NCBI GenBank assembly: GCA_964396685.1
Contig: CAYNFS010000001.1
Coordinates: forward strand, 62,001-126,000
Origin: CAYNFS01 sp964396685
GTDB taxonomy: Bacteria; Patescibacteriota; Doudnabacteria; UBA920; 2-01-FULL-46-14
Length of the DNA stretch: 64,000 nt
Direction: 5' to 3'
Shown: one piece after another, positions 1 through 8,770 of the stretch
Layout: each line of letters begins with the position of its first letter
Position numbering within the stretch: position 1 is the stretch's first letter
Program-made: the position numbers and the translations under genes
The notes under the pieces: model-generated
The model's database searches: none
Seen by the model: only the letters and a program-made list of their open reading frames with translations
What the model was told of the DNA's origin: nothing

Positions 1-616
1 CGCCAATAGCCGCGCGGTAAATGACAGAAGCTACTGTTCGAGGATTAGCGCCTTTTCCTCCCCCCATGCCGCTATTGGTCAAAGGTGGGTGCAGAGCTAA
101 AATCCTCAAGGCGGGCCATTCTTTGGCCAAAGCCTGCGTCATGCCGCGAATGCCGAATTTTGCCGAACAATACGCGGCCAGATTTTTCTTGCCCAAGCGG
201 CTCAAGTTGCTTCCGACATTGATCACAGCCTCTTGGACCGCCGGCAAAAGCAAGCTCGTAAATTTCAAAGGTCCCAAAAGACTGACATTCACCTGCTGAT
301 CTATCTCCTCAAAACTTTGTTCGGACAATTTGCCTGAAACAAGTATTCCCGCATTGTTAACCAATATATCTATCCTCTCAAATTTGGCCATGATTTTTTG
401 CGCGCACTCCCGGATACTGCCTTCATCCGAGAGATTAAGCCTCAACGCAAAAGCTTGAGGTGCGTCCAGCGCCAAGCAGTGTTTGACTACTTCTGCCACG
501 CGCCCTTCCTCACGATGAAAAGTCAGCGCCAAGGCGCTGTCCCTTTTGGCAAACTCGTATGCCAGCTCCTCTCCGATTCCCCGGCTTGCCCCGGTTATTA
601 CGACAACTCTGCTCAT
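1..616 (-). CDS. Short-chain dehydrogenase/reductase (SDR), C-terminus cut by window edge
   Basis: NAD(P)-dependent Rossmann-fold oxidoreductase of the SDR family; the substrate cannot be told. The frame is open to base 1, so about 205 residues are visible and the C-terminus is missing. Visible motifs: cofactor-binding TGASRGIG (residues 8-15), NNAG (87-90), a serine near 136 and the catalytic YCSAK (Y149, K153). The ATG at 614-616 overlaps the TGA stop of the upstream glycosyltransferase as ATGA, so the two are probably translationally coupled. Its place at the end of a glycosyltransferase operon suggests a role in sugar or lipid-carrier modification (inference). Confidence 0.85.
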   Translation of the reverse strand, partial: MSRVVVITGASRGIGEELAYEFAKRDSALALTFHREEGRVAEVVKHCLALDAPQAFALRLNLSDEGSIRECAQKIMAKFERIDILVNNAGILVSGKLSEQSFEEIDQQVNVSLLGPLKFTSLLLPAVQEAVINVGSNLSRLGKKNLAAYCSAKFGIRGMTQALAKEWPALRILALHPPLTNSGMGGGKGANPRTVASVIYRAAIG

Positions 617-1842
617 AACCCTTTGATTTTAACTGATTGAATAATATCCGCAAGCTCATCAATTAACACTTCATAAGTATAATTTTGGAGCACGCGCTGC
701 CGTCCCGCCTGCCCCAAACGATGGCGTAACGCCTCATCCGACAAAAGTTTTACTGCCGCTTGCGCCAGCGTTTTGGCATCGGCCGGGGGCACGACCAAGC
801 CGGTTTGGTTGTGCAAATTTATTTCCGGACCCCCACCCAAGCTGGTCGTGATTACTGGCAAGCCTGCGGCCATGGCTTCAATCGTGACCTGGCCGAAATG
901 CTCAACCCAAGTGGAGGGGACAATCAAAGCGTCTACGGCATTCAGGTACTCCGGAAGTTTTTCAAACGGCTTAAGCCCCACAAGTTGCACGTGTTCACGA
1001 ATGCCCAATTTTTCAATAAGCGCCTTCATTCTCTCACTCTCTCCTCCGCCGCCAATAATAACCAGGTTGACGTCCGGAAATTTTGCGATAATGTCCGGCA
1101 TGGCCTGAAGAAGATAACCAATGCCTTTTTCCGCAAAATTTATTCGGCCGATGAAAAGCAAAACTTGCTCGCCACGAATACCCAATTGTTTCTTCCACAA
1201 TAATTTATCATCGCGCGGGGCAAAAAGATCCGCCTCAATGCCAACTGACCAGACTGCGACTTTCTTTGCCACAACACCCAGAGGCCTTTCGGCTTCGGCC
1301 GCGGCACGACTCACAAATAATATTTTGGCGGCCTTTTCATAAATTGTCTTCGCAAACCGACGCTGATTTTTGCGATCCAAAACCCATTCCAAAAAAGGGA
1401 TTTTGGCAGCGGGACGAGAAAGATGCCATTGCCAAGCCGTGATTTGTCGAAACATAAACGGAGCGCGCAGCCGGTCACAAATCTTGGCCACCGCAAAACC
1501 AGTCTCCCTAGCTTGCCAAACGAGAATCGCGTCATACTTCACCGCTCTGTCCAATTTTAACACTGTCTTTCTGGTAGCCCAGAAATACCAAAGCCGCAGC
1601 GGTCGGGAAAGAAAAAACAATTTACGGCTATTCCAAAGCGGGGGGTAGTATCGACAAACCTTCACTCCGCCGACATCTATGCTGCCCTTCTTGAAAAAAG
1701 ACAGCCACGGCGCCGCCACCAGAACTTCGTGTCCCGAAGCCGCAAGCCTGCGCATCATTTCTATAAAGTAATGATAGGTGCCCAAGTGTCGCCCCAGCTC
1801 TTCCTCCGTTCCAAATTTGTAAGCGACAACGAGAAGCTTCAT
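613..1842 (-). CDS. GT4-family glycosyltransferase (GT-B fold)
   Basis: 409-residue retaining glycosyltransferase that probably uses a nucleotide sugar to extend a cell-surface glycan. The N-terminal acceptor domain begins with MKLLVVAYKF and a Gly-His segment. The C-terminal donor domain has the FIGRINFAEKG loop, the VIIGGGGE strand and the E-x7-E signature (EHFGQVTIEAMAAG) typical of GT4. It overlaps the upstream GT4 gene by 4 bp and the downstream SDR by 4 bp. No clear Shine-Dalgarno site precedes the ATG, as for most genes of this locus. Donor and acceptor are unknown. Confidence 0.9.
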   Translation of the reverse strand: MKLLVVAYKFGTEEELGRHLGTYHYFIEMMRRLAASGHEVLVAAPWLSFFKKGSIDVGGVKVCRYYPPLWNSRKLFFLSRPLRLWYFWATRKTVLKLDRAVKYDAILVWQARETGFAVAKICDRLRAPFMFRQITAWQWHLSRPAAKIPFLEWVLDRKNQRRFAKTIYEKAAKILFVSRAAAEAERPLGVVAKKVAVWSVGIEADLFAPRDDKLLWKKQLGIRGEQVLLFIGRINFAEKGIGYLLQAMPDIIAKFPDVNLVIIGGGGESERMKALIEKLGIREHVQLVGLKPFEKLPEYLNAVDALIVPSTWVEHFGQVTIEAMAAGLPVITTSLGGGPEINLHNQTGLVVPPADAKTLAQAAVKLLSDEALRHRLGQAGRQRVLQNYTYEVLIDELADIIQSVKIKGL

Positions 1843-2930
1843 AGACTAAATTCCTCAATGATTTTTTTCACCAGATTATTCAAATCATGTTCTCTGGCCA
1901 CCCAGTCTCGCAATTTCTTTGCGAGTGTATGTTTTTCAGATACCGGAAGATTTTTCATTTGGACTATTCTCACGGCCAGTTCTTCCGGCCTGTCTCTTTG
2001 AAAAAAAAGAAGCGAAGATATTTCCCCGAGTGGTTTGGCAAACGCTTCATTCGAGGTCAAAACCGGAATCCCGCAGGCCGCCGCTTCCAGCACCGTTTTG
2101 TCAATACTGCCGGTCTGGCTTAAATTCACAAATAAATCCGCTTCCTGATACGCTTCATCAGCATACTCATAGTTCAGCTCGCCTTGGAATTTGACGATCC
2201 CCTCCAGATCAGCATTATGAATAAATTCAATCAGAGAATCTAGATAGCTCTGATGCTCCGGCAGGCCGATTTTGCCGTAAATTTCAACCACAAAATCCTT
2301 AATTTGTTTCTCGTAATATAAAATTTGCGCGGCTTTAACGAGAGTTTCATAATCCTTCACAGGCGAAATCCGGCCAATACTTAGTATTTGGAATTTGACC
2401 CCCTCTCTTTCTCCCCCTGTCCGCTTGAGGCGGATAGGGGGAGATGAAGTGGGGGTAAATTTTTCTATATCAATCCCGTGCCCCACCACTTTCACTTTCT
2501 TTGACGGCATTCTGAAACTCTCTTTTGACGCCGTAAAAACCGTATCAACCAAAGCATGAGCGATTTTTAATTTCCAATCTACTGCCTTGTGCGTGTACCA
2601 TAAAATTATTTTTTTGCCGAAAATTTTGGCTGGCAGCCAAGCGATGATCGCGTAAAAAGGATGCATGTGCACAAAAAAGCCGTCAGTTTTTTGGGCTAAC
2701 CTAAAAGCTATAAGCCATAAGCTACAAGCTTGTCTTATTTTCCCATACCCCTTCTCTTTGCCGAAAGAATAAACCTCGATATTCGAAGCCAAACCAGAAG
2801 TGTCGCCTTTTTCTTGGCAGATGACATAGAGTTTTTCCAACCTTGCCGCGAGATTGTTAAGCCAGCCAAACACAAACCCCGTTAGCGAATCTCCTCTATC
2901 AACTTTTCTGGTTATAAAAACTAACCCCAT
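1839..2930 (-). CDS. GT4-family glycosyltransferase with in-frame palindromic insertion
   Basis: 363-residue GT-B enzyme with a GT4-like C-terminal half: ILSIGRISPVKDYE (donor-site loop), FQGELNYEYADEAYQEADLFVNLS, and E-x7-E around ETVLEAAACGIP-like residues. At about residues 158-178 a Ser/Pro/Arg/Gly-rich stretch is the translation of a 60-bp palindromic repeat (2398-2457), so the core enzyme is shorter than the ORF. It overlaps the PIN toxin gene by 10 bp upstream and the next GT by 4 bp downstream, so it probably shares the toxin-antitoxin transcript. Confidence 0.87.
   Translation of the reverse strand: MGLVFITRKVDRGDSLTGFVFGWLNNLAARLEKLYVICQEKGDTSGLASNIEVYSFGKEKGYGKIRQACSLWLIAFRLAQKTDGFFVHMHPFYAIIAWLPAKIFGKKIILWYTHKAVDWKLKIAHALVDTVFTASKESFRMPSKKVKVVGHGIDIEKFTPTSSPPIRLKRTGGEREGVKFQILSIGRISPVKDYETLVKAAQILYYEKQIKDFVVEIYGKIGLPEHQSYLDSLIEFIHNADLEGIVKFQGELNYEYADEAYQEADLFVNLSQTGSIDKTVLEAAACGIPVLTSNEAFAKPLGEISSLLFFQRDRPEELAVRIVQMKNLPVSEKHTLAKKLRDWVAREHDLNNLVKKIIEEFSL
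2398..2457. repeat. Family A palindromic element, in frame inside a glycosyltransferase gene
   Basis: Nested palindrome: CTCCCCC at 2411-2417 pairs with GGGGGAG at 2436-2442, the outer ACCCCC pairs with GGGGGT, and an inner gtccgc...gcggat stem sits between. Its length keeps the host reading frame open. Related copies are listed at 5964, 9789, 10249, 14333, 26893, 28935, 33692, 40273, 50180 and 52662. Confidence 0.85.
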
Positions 2931-3346
2931 TGTTTCGGGATAATGAAACTAAAGGTCTTAGGATGAATAATAGGAATACCGCGAAATGTCTTGATTTTGA
3001 GCAAGTGCTTATCCATAGTTACAATCAGATTTGCCTTAGCCGCAACCGCACATTCCAAAATTTTATTATCATCGGGATCTTTCTCGACAACTCGTACCTG
3101 TTCTCTAACTGCAACAAATCGACAACGCCTTAAAATTAATTGCTTAAAATCCTCGATATCGGATGAGGCAGCCAATCCCTTTTCCGGAAATATAGATAAT
3201 TTAGCAAATATTTCTTCTAATATTTCTGCAGAAATGAATAAAAAATAACCATTCTTTGGATCAAGAACAGTCTGCAAAAGTCTGTACGAAAAGCCGCGAC
3301 TCAATACTGCTGAAACAAAAATATTGGAATCGAAAATGATTCTCAC
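2921..3346 (-). CDS. PIN-domain ribonuclease toxin
   Basis: 141 residues, a typical length for a PIN toxin. The N-terminal FDSNIFVSA places the first catalytic Asp, and the later KDPDDNKILECAVAAKANLIVTMD supplies the remaining acidic residues of the PIN active site. PIN toxins of this type cleave RNA and are blocked by a small antitoxin. A 7-bp gap separates it from the upstream RHH gene, and its stop overlaps the next glycosyltransferase by 10 bp, so the module is embedded in the glycan operon. Confidence 0.88.
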   Translation of the reverse strand: MRIIFDSNIFVSAVLSRGFSYRLLQTVLDPKNGYFLFISAEILEEIFAKLSIFPEKGLAASSDIEDFKQLILRRCRFVAVREQVRVVEKDPDDNKILECAVAAKANLIVTMDKHLLKIKTFRGIPIIHPKTFSFIIPKQWG

Positions 3347-3353
3347 AGATATT

Positions 3354-3593
3354 TTAGCCGAAATACTTCTCCACGTCCTCTTCCGTTTTTATTCCAAGTT
3401 TTTTGGCGGCCCGTCCAAAAATTTTCTGAAGCCGGTCAAGTTCACTTTTCACGACATAACTGCTGAACGCATCTTTAGCCGCTTGACTCACGGGAATTCC
3501 TCGGTCTTTAGAAAATCTAATAACCTCCTCTTTGAGGGATTTAGGGAGCGAAACGCTAAGAATTTCTGTTTTATTGCGGTTAGCTTGAGGCAT
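3354..3593 (-). CDS. Ribbon-helix-helix antitoxin/repressor
   Basis: 79 residues. The segment EILSVSLPKSLKEEVIRFSKDRGIPVSQAAKDA fits an RHH DNA-binding domain (one beta strand, then two helices). The charged C-terminal tail (DRLQKIFGRAAKKLGIKTEED) probably masks the toxin. Only 7 bp separate it from the PIN gene. Upstream is a TTGACA/TAATCT promoter overlapped by a GTAAT...ATTAC palindrome, as expected for autorepression. Confidence 0.87.
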   Translation of the reverse strand: MPQANRNKTEILSVSLPKSLKEEVIRFSKDRGIPVSQAAKDAFSSYVVKSELDRLQKIFGRAAKKLGIKTEEDVEKYFG

Positions 3594-3622
3594 GTTATTT
3601 ATGAATTAATTTTTATTACTCT

Positions 3623-3658
3623 GTAATAAGATTACATTATTCAAACGCGATTTGTCAA
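3623..3658 (-). promoter_or_regulatory. Promoter and palindromic operator of the PIN/RHH module
   Basis: On the minus strand TTGACA (3653-3658) and TAATCT (3629-3634) are separated by 18 bp. The palindrome GTAATCTTATTAC (3623-3635) covers the -10 box and a further AGTAAT half-site lies just downstream. This is the normal place for an RHH autorepressor operator. Protein binding is inferred. Confidence 0.7.
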
Positions 3659-3734
3659 GGGAGAGGAGATGGGATGCTTGTCACACTCCCCTACCTAGCC
3701 CCTCCCATCCAGGGAAGGGAAAATTAAGCTTAAA

Positions 3735-4430
3735 TTACCTAAACAATCCATACCTTACTATCCACCAAATCGCGGCAACGCCGTCTTTCCAGTTGATCTT
3801 TTTGCCCTCTTCATAGGTGCGGCCGTGGTAGGAAATGCCGGCTTCATAAACCCGCAATTTGAATTTCGAAGCGAGTGAGACGAGCTCTGGTTCGATTCCA
3901 AATCGCTTAGAGGAGAGACGGGCTTTGATCAAATCAACGGCTTTGCGGTTAAACGTTTTGTAGCAGGCGTAAACATCGGATAGATTAAGATTGGTGAACA
4001 TGTTGGAAAAAGTGGTCAAGGCGCGATTTCCCAGATAATGCCAGAAATACAAGACGCGGTGGGGGCGTTCGGAAATAAACCGCGAGCCAAAAACCGCATC
4101 AGCCTCTCCCGCCACAATCGGGGCGACAAGCGCTTGATACTCGTCTGGGTCGTATTCCAAATCCGCATCCTGAATAATCACGAAATCGCCGGTCGCGGCC
4201 AAAAAGCCCGCCTTTACCGCAGCACCTTTTCCTTCGTTTCTTTCCTTAAAAATTATTTTGTATTCGTTTGCGACACCTCGCAAAATTTTCCGCGTCCCGT
4301 CGGTTGAGCAGTCATCAATGACAATGATTTCTTTTTCAATTCCCAAAAGCTTGCTCTGCTTAACCCGCTGCAGCACTTCCAGAATGGTATTTTTTTCGTT
4401 GTAAACCGGGATGATAATAGATAATGTCAT
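3735..4430 (-). CDS. GT2-family glycosyltransferase (polyprenyl-phosphate sugar synthase-like)
   Basis: 231 residues from the ATG at 4428-4430; the longer frame upstream lies inside the preceding gene. A GT-A fold is shown by LSIIIPVYNEKNTI at the N-terminus, VIDDCSTDGT, NEGKGAAVKAGF and the DADLEYDPDE metal-binding motif. It resembles soluble dolichyl-phosphate mannose synthase-like enzymes and has no C-terminal membrane helices. Such enzymes charge a polyprenyl phosphate with a sugar, which could feed the GT-C enzyme encoded upstream (6624-8318). Start and upstream stop overlap as ATGA. Confidence 0.88.
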   Translation of the reverse strand: MTLSIIIPVYNEKNTILEVLQRVKQSKLLGIEKEIIVIDDCSTDGTRKILRGVANEYKIIFKERNEGKGAAVKAGFLAATGDFVIIQDADLEYDPDEYQALVAPIVAGEADAVFGSRFISERPHRVLYFWHYLGNRALTTFSNMFTNLNLSDVYACYKTFNRKAVDLIKARLSSKRFGIEPELVSLASKFKLRVYEAGISYHGRTYEEGKKINWKDGVAAIWWIVRYGLFR

Positions 4431-5497
4431 GCAGTTTTGGCAATGTCTTTCCAAAAATTAACGATTCGAGGAATCGCTTTCTCGGAATCATAAAGCCTCG
4501 CCTCCTCCTGCGCTTTCCCACCAAGCCGTGAGCGCAAATCGGGACTAGCAATGAGCCTTTCAAGCGTCTTCCTTAATTCCGCCTTGCCGCCAATGTAAAC
4601 TAAAAGTCCATTTTCGCCGTTTCTGATAATGTTAATAGCGCCCGGAGTTCTGGTCGCCACAATTGCGCAACGGGCGGCGGCCGCTTCCAAAAGTGCCCAG
4701 CCAAAGCTTTCAGTATTGGAAGGCAGAACAAAGATATCCGCCTCCCGATATATAGGCGGCAGCTCTTCGTGAGTTTTGAATCCCAAAAATTCAATTTGTT
4801 TGGCATCCCTCGCGAGATTTTTAAGCTTACCCTCCTGCGGCCCTTGGCCTGCAATCTTCAAAACCGCCGCGACTTTCAATTCTTTAACCGCCTCAATGAG
4901 CATAGCCACATTTTTCTCGGTGGACAAGCGGCCGACAAAAAGAATCACGGGAATCGGGTTTGTTTTTTTATCTGGTGTAAAAAAATCCTTAATGGCTACG
5001 GGGGTGGGTGCTACCAAAACGGGTTTGCCAATGCCCCACTTATCGAGTCTTTCGGCAATATTTGAATTCACTACCCGAAAAGCATCGGCTATTTTGATCG
5101 CTTTCTTGATGCAGATATACAAAAACCATTTGAGAGGGTCTAGCCCGAGCCACTTACTTGTAAAAAACATGCTGTGAATGCTCACAAGCAAAGGCGTGCC
5201 GAATTTGGCTTTAAGCCTTGCCCCGACTGGGGAGGCAAATTCCTGGGTCACGACAAGCTCATATTTGTTTTGGACAAACAGGCGCGCGGCCAGCTGATAC
5301 GCCTTTTGGTAGTGGAAAAATTTGGTGGAGCCCGTGCTGTACACTCGAAAATTTGAAGTCCACTCGAGCGCTGACTGGTTTGGCGCAAAAACAATGACGT
5401 CCAAAGCGCCAGCACAGTCTGCGTATTTTTTGTGCCTTTCTGTTACCTCCCCGGCCGTAAAAAGTCTTCTGTCCAAACTGATCATCAAGACACGCAT
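4427..5497 (-). CDS. GT4-family glycosyltransferase
   Basis: 356-residue GT-B enzyme. The C-terminal half shows ILFVGRLSTEKNVAMLIEA, KIAGQGPQEGKLKNLA, ADIFVLPSNTESFGWALLEAAAA with E-x7-E, and ENGLLV. The N-terminus (MRVLMISLDRRLF) is a typical first beta strand. It overlaps the upstream GT by 13 bp and the downstream GT2 by 4 bp. Donor and acceptor are unknown. Unlike several neighbours it carries no obvious palindromic insertion. Confidence 0.9.
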   Translation of the reverse strand: MRVLMISLDRRLFTAGEVTERHKKYADCAGALDVIVFAPNQSALEWTSNFRVYSTGSTKFFHYQKAYQLAARLFVQNKYELVVTQEFASPVGARLKAKFGTPLLVSIHSMFFTSKWLGLDPLKWFLYICIKKAIKIADAFRVVNSNIAERLDKWGIGKPVLVAPTPVAIKDFFTPDKKTNPIPVILFVGRLSTEKNVAMLIEAVKELKVAAVLKIAGQGPQEGKLKNLARDAKQIEFLGFKTHEELPPIYREADIFVLPSNTESFGWALLEAAAARCAIVATRTPGAINIIRNGENGLLVYIGGKAELRKTLERLIASPDLRSRLGGKAQEEARLYDSEKAIPRIVNFWKDIAKTA

Positions 5498-6627
5498 TTT
5501 TGCAGTATCTTAATTGTTCTTTCTATCATATTTTTCTTTGAGAGATTTACCTTAAATTTCTCAAACGCGCTTCTGGCACTGCTCGCAAGCTTTTGCCGTA
5601 AGGCAGGATCACTGTAAACTTGCAAAATAGCCTTTTTCAGCTGCTCTTTATTATTATACTCGATCAAAATCCCGCTTACTTTGTCCTCGACAAGCTCCGC
5701 GTTCCCGCCAATGCGAGTCGCAATGACGGGCAACCCAGCTGACATCGCCTCCAAAATCGTGTGCGACAACCCTTCGTAACCGGTATTGAGCACAAAAAGA
5801 TCAGACGAGCCGAATTTTTTATACAATTCAGCACGGGGCAGATCATGATAAATCTCAAGCCTGATATCCGGATAGATTTGTTGCAGCTCTCCTACCGCCT
5901 TCCTCAATAATTCAAAGCCTTTCCAAGGAACATCGCGCCCGGCAGAAACAATCAGAAATTCTGACCCCCTCTCTTTCTCCCCCTTAACAAGGGGGAGATG
6001 AAGAGGGGGTATCGCGTTGTAAATTACTTCAACGTGGCTTTCTTTGACCCCCCAGCCCATAACCAAATTTTTCAAGTACAATGAGGGCACAACGACTTTG
6101 CAGGCCGCCTTGCAAACGCGAATCTGGATGTCGCGCATCTTGGCAATTTTTTTGGGATAGCGGGGCAATTTCTGAAATTCGTCAATCAATTTATCAGTCA
6201 AGCCACGGCCCATGGCCTGCTCCCAGGAATAATCCCCGGTAATTTTCACGACATAGGGTTTTTTGAGCACGCGAGCGGCCAGAGAGGTCGGGTAGCCGGC
6301 CGAGACGGGATCTTGGGCGTAAAATATGTCAAAACCCCTGCCGAATTTTTTTACAGCGCGGAAATATTTATAGTAATGCCAGGGCTTGAACCAGGAGCGT
6401 GTGACGCGTGTTACTAAATAATCGTCATTGCGAGGAGTCTGCGACGAAGCAACCCCTGTGAGATTGCCGCGCTCCCTGCGGTCGCTCGCAATGACACTAG
6501 AATTTCCATAGGTAATCACCCTCACCTCATGCCCTAATTTCTTTAACCCCCATGCGAGGAATTCACTATACGTCGCCGGCCCTCCTATCTCGGGCGGGAA
6601 AATCCCAGTACAAATTAAGATTCTCAT
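5485..6627 (-). CDS. GT4-family glycosyltransferase with two in-frame repeat insertions
   Basis: 380 residues. GT4 features: GIFPPEIGGPATYSEFLAWGLKKLGHEV at the N-terminus, IVSAGRDVPWKG, and E-x7-E in EGLSHTILEAMSAGLPV. Two stretches are translations of dispersed repeats: a family B element at 6424-6495 (peptide containing ASDRRERGN and SSQTPRND) and a family A element at 5964-6010 (peptide PPLHLPLVKGEKERG). Both keep the frame. Start overlaps the upstream GT-C stop as ATGA. The enzyme fold seems intact outside the insertions. Confidence 0.88.
   Translation of the reverse strand: MRILICTGIFPPEIGGPATYSEFLAWGLKKLGHEVRVITYGNSSVIASDRRERGNLTGVASSQTPRNDDYLVTRVTRSWFKPWHYYKYFRAVKKFGRGFDIFYAQDPVSAGYPTSLAARVLKKPYVVKITGDYSWEQAMGRGLTDKLIDEFQKLPRYPKKIAKMRDIQIRVCKAACKVVVPSLYLKNLVMGWGVKESHVEVIYNAIPPLHLPLVKGEKERGSEFLIVSAGRDVPWKGFELLRKAVGELQQIYPDIRLEIYHDLPRAELYKKFGSSDLFVLNTGYEGLSHTILEAMSAGLPVIATRIGGNAELVEDKVSGILIEYNNKEQLKKAILQVYSDPALRQKLASSARSAFEKFKVNLSKKNMIERTIKILQKCVS
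5964..6010. repeat. Family A palindromic element inside a GT4 gene
   Basis: The arms CTCCCCCTT and AAGGGGGAG flank a 3-nt loop, with an outer ACCCCCTCT/AGAGGGGGT stem. In frame with the glycosyltransferase at 5485-6627. Confidence 0.85.
6424..6495. repeat. Family B element (GTCATTGCGAGG type) inside a GT4 gene
   Basis: Begins GTCATTGCGAGGAGTCTG and ends in CTCGCAATGAC, so the outer arms are inverted repeats, with an interior GAAGCAA/GATTGCC-type stem. In frame with the host gene. Further copies at 10093, 13907, 14548, 26842, 28043, 28529 and 45280. Confidence 0.85.
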
Positions 6628-8318
6628 TTGAATTGTCCGTGATAAATGTAAAAGGCTTCGCGACCCTGGTCATCATAAATAATCTCCGGAGTAATTCCTT
6701 GATTTACAAAATTATCTACCAAAATCTTGGTTTCAGGGAAATTGACCCGGGACTCGCGAGCCACCTCCTTTCCAGATACCACCAGATATAAGCTGTCTAA
6801 ATTCAGGCTATTAAACATGGTAAGGTCGTTCTCGCTTCGGACAACCTTTAAAAATTCTTCCGAAGTCATAATCAAAAAGCGGTGATATTGCTTCCATCTT
6901 TCAAAAATCCACATGGTGGCAAACCAGTTTGTTTGAAGATCGTAAATCAGAAGCGAGGCAAAAGGTGTTGAACCTTCCCGCAGCATCGCGAAATCAACAG
7001 CCTCTGGTTTCATGTCTTTGTACCACCAGAGCCTTGCTGCTTCTTGAACATTGGGCGGCGAGCGTTTACCGGCAAGCAGTTCTGTAATTTTTTGATCCAG
7101 CTGGGTATAGCCGTAATTTTCTACACGAAAATCAGAATATAAAAATTGACCCCCAACAGGCTTGCGTAAATGATTCGTATTTATGATGTAAAATACAAAA
7201 AAAACTGAAACAATTCCTACAAGTGCCCAAACCAGATATTTAAGCTTTTGATAAGAATTGGTCCTTTGCCAAGAACCGAATCCTAAACCCAAAACCAAAG
7301 CAGCAAATGGACTTGTCACCCCCAACCATCTGGCGGCACCTCCCACAACCGGAAAAATGATTAGCATGGAACTGATTACTAAAACCGGCAAAAGTTTGAC
7401 CGATAAAAACCGCTCTTTGCGCAGAAAAAAGAGCAGAGTTGAAAACGATAGGACAACAAGCGCAAAATACGGGATTGAATATCCTTCAACGAGTGTGTTT
7501 ACAACTGCCCCAAAATTCCACCGCAGCGGCTGGACACGATTGGAAAGTAGAGTCCAGTCAGCATGCTGCTGTTTGAAAAGGTCCGAAAACTGGACGTCAA
7601 AATGCCCACGAGCCACATACAGCATGAGATTATAAATTATTATCGGGCTTATCGCCAAAACGAAAATTATAACGCCCTGCCAGAATTTTTTGTTTGAGAA
7701 AATTTGCCTCTGCTTCCAGAGAATATACAAAAAAAGTCCCGGCAAAACAAAAAGAAAGGTGTATTTGGTCAAAAAGGCCAATCCGAGGTAAAAACCGGCA
7801 TGCCGGAAAAATTTTGGGCTGTCCTCCAAAGCTTTGAGCAAATACAAGATACCAAGCAACAGAAAAAAAGTGAAAACACTTTCCAATAATCCAATCCGCC
7901 CAGTCCAAATGAAGTAATTATTCAAAACCAAAGCGCCCATTGAAAGCAGCCCCGCTTCTATTCCCGCCATTCGTTTGCCAATCAAATAAACCAAAACTGC
8001 GGAACCCAAAGCGGCAAAAACAGAAGGAAGTCTGGAAATCAAAATTGAAACGCCAAAAATTTTAAAAAACCAATTTTGAATCAAAAAAAACAGCATGGGA
8101 TGATCGTGGAAAGACAAATATGACCACCATGGCCTTTCCCCAAACCACTGTACCGGAGTGGTCTGTTTCAAAGAGGACAAAAAATCAAAATAGCCAAGCG
8201 AACGGAAAGCGTAGTGTCCGTCATCGCCCAGCATGTCCTGCCGCGTCAGGCGGAAAAAAAGCAGGAACGCGGCGAGCAACATCAGACTGATAAAAATTAT
8301 TTTCTGATTCTTGGACAC
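6624..8318 (-). CDS. GT-C membrane glycosyltransferase (ArnT/PMT-like)
   Basis: 564 residues with many hydrophobic helices, starting with a GTG codon (8316-8318). The first loop after helix 1 carries DDGHYAF, the acidic motif of GT39/ArnT-like polyprenyl-phosphate-sugar transferases, and SRLPSVFAALGSAVLVYLIGKRM is typical of the PMT_2 family. About ten or more TM segments are followed by a soluble C-terminal region of about 170 residues. It probably transfers a sugar from a polyprenyl carrier on the outer face of the membrane, and the GT2 downstream could supply that carrier sugar. ATGA overlap with the next gene. Confidence 0.85.
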   Translation of the reverse strand: MSKNQKIIFISLMLLAAFLLFFRLTRQDMLGDDGHYAFRSLGYFDFLSSLKQTTPVQWFGERPWWSYLSFHDHPMLFFLIQNWFFKIFGVSILISRLPSVFAALGSAVLVYLIGKRMAGIEAGLLSMGALVLNNYFIWTGRIGLLESVFTFFLLLGILYLLKALEDSPKFFRHAGFYLGLAFLTKYTFLFVLPGLFLYILWKQRQIFSNKKFWQGVIIFVLAISPIIIYNLMLYVARGHFDVQFSDLFKQQHADWTLLSNRVQPLRWNFGAVVNTLVEGYSIPYFALVVLSFSTLLFFLRKERFLSVKLLPVLVISSMLIIFPVVGGAARWLGVTSPFAALVLGLGFGSWQRTNSYQKLKYLVWALVGIVSVFFVFYIINTNHLRKPVGGQFLYSDFRVENYGYTQLDQKITELLAGKRSPPNVQEAARLWWYKDMKPEAVDFAMLREGSTPFASLLIYDLQTNWFATMWIFERWKQYHRFLIMTSEEFLKVVRSENDLTMFNSLNLDSLYLVVSGKEVARESRVNFPETKILVDNFVNQGITPEIIYDDQGREAFYIYHGQFK

Positions 8319-8395
8319 GTCTTTGAAATAGGAATATGCTATTATTAACTCGCCAAAATCATATCATATATCCGCACAACAAACCAATTTATGCT

Positions 8396-8407
8396 ATTAT
8401 AAACTCA
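8396..8407. promoter_or_regulatory. Promoter-like TATGCTATTATAAACTC motif, one of two near-direct repeats
   Basis: TATGCTATTATAAACTC (8391-8407) and TATGCTATTATTAACTC (about 8336-8352) are near copies. Each reads as an extended -10 box on the plus strand (TGCTATTAT) and as TATAAT-like on the minus strand, so either the orphan gene at 8502 or the GT operon at 8318 could be served. No convincing -35 box decides the direction. Confidence 0.4.
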
Positions 8408-8501
8408 TCATATCGCCCAAAAACGAGTTATCGGAAATATTGCTCTTTTAAAACAAATATTTTTAGGAAGCTACATTAAACAACCAAAAAGGAGGCGTGC
8501 C

Positions 8502-8729
8502 ATGACACGTTATACCGCGCTTGTTATTCAAAGCGGAGGCGACATTCGCTGTAAACCATACCAGCACAAAGTTACTGGCAAATGGGCTGGAGCAGTAAAT
8601 CTGTACCATGATGGTTCTCTCCATACCACGCTACTTTCTTCGAAACCGGTCTTTGAATCTTCCGAGATGGCAGTGGCCTATATGGAGGATGTCGTCAAGC
8701 GGGTTCGCGCCGCAAATGTGCTGACCTAA
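8502..8729 (+). CDS. Small soluble protein of unknown function in an inverted-repeat cassette
   Basis: 75 residues, not recognised. It has a near-perfect Shine-Dalgarno site (AAGGAGG at 8489-8495, 6 nt before the ATG), unlike the glycosyltransferase genes around it. No TM segment or signal peptide. The centre has a WAGAVNLYHDGSLHTT stretch, probably beta, then a helix ending in EDVVKRVRAA. It is followed by a GGGGA...TCCCC hairpin (8748-8770). It lies alone between the two arms of a 44-bp inverted repeat. Confidence 0.7.
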   Translation: MTRYTALVIQSGGDIRCKPYQHKVTGKWAGAVNLYHDGSLHTTLLSSKPVFESSEMAVAYMEDVVKRVRAANVLT

Positions 8730-8747
8730 AGTCAGCTTCCAAATTTC

Positions 8748-8770
8748 CGGGGAGACGCAACGTTTCCCCG
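8748..8770 (+). terminator. Hairpin after the cassette gene
   Basis: CGGGGA-GACG...CGT-TCCCCG inverted repeat 18 nt after the stop at 8729; the following sequence is A/T-rich rather than a clean T-run, so termination is only likely. Confidence 0.5.
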
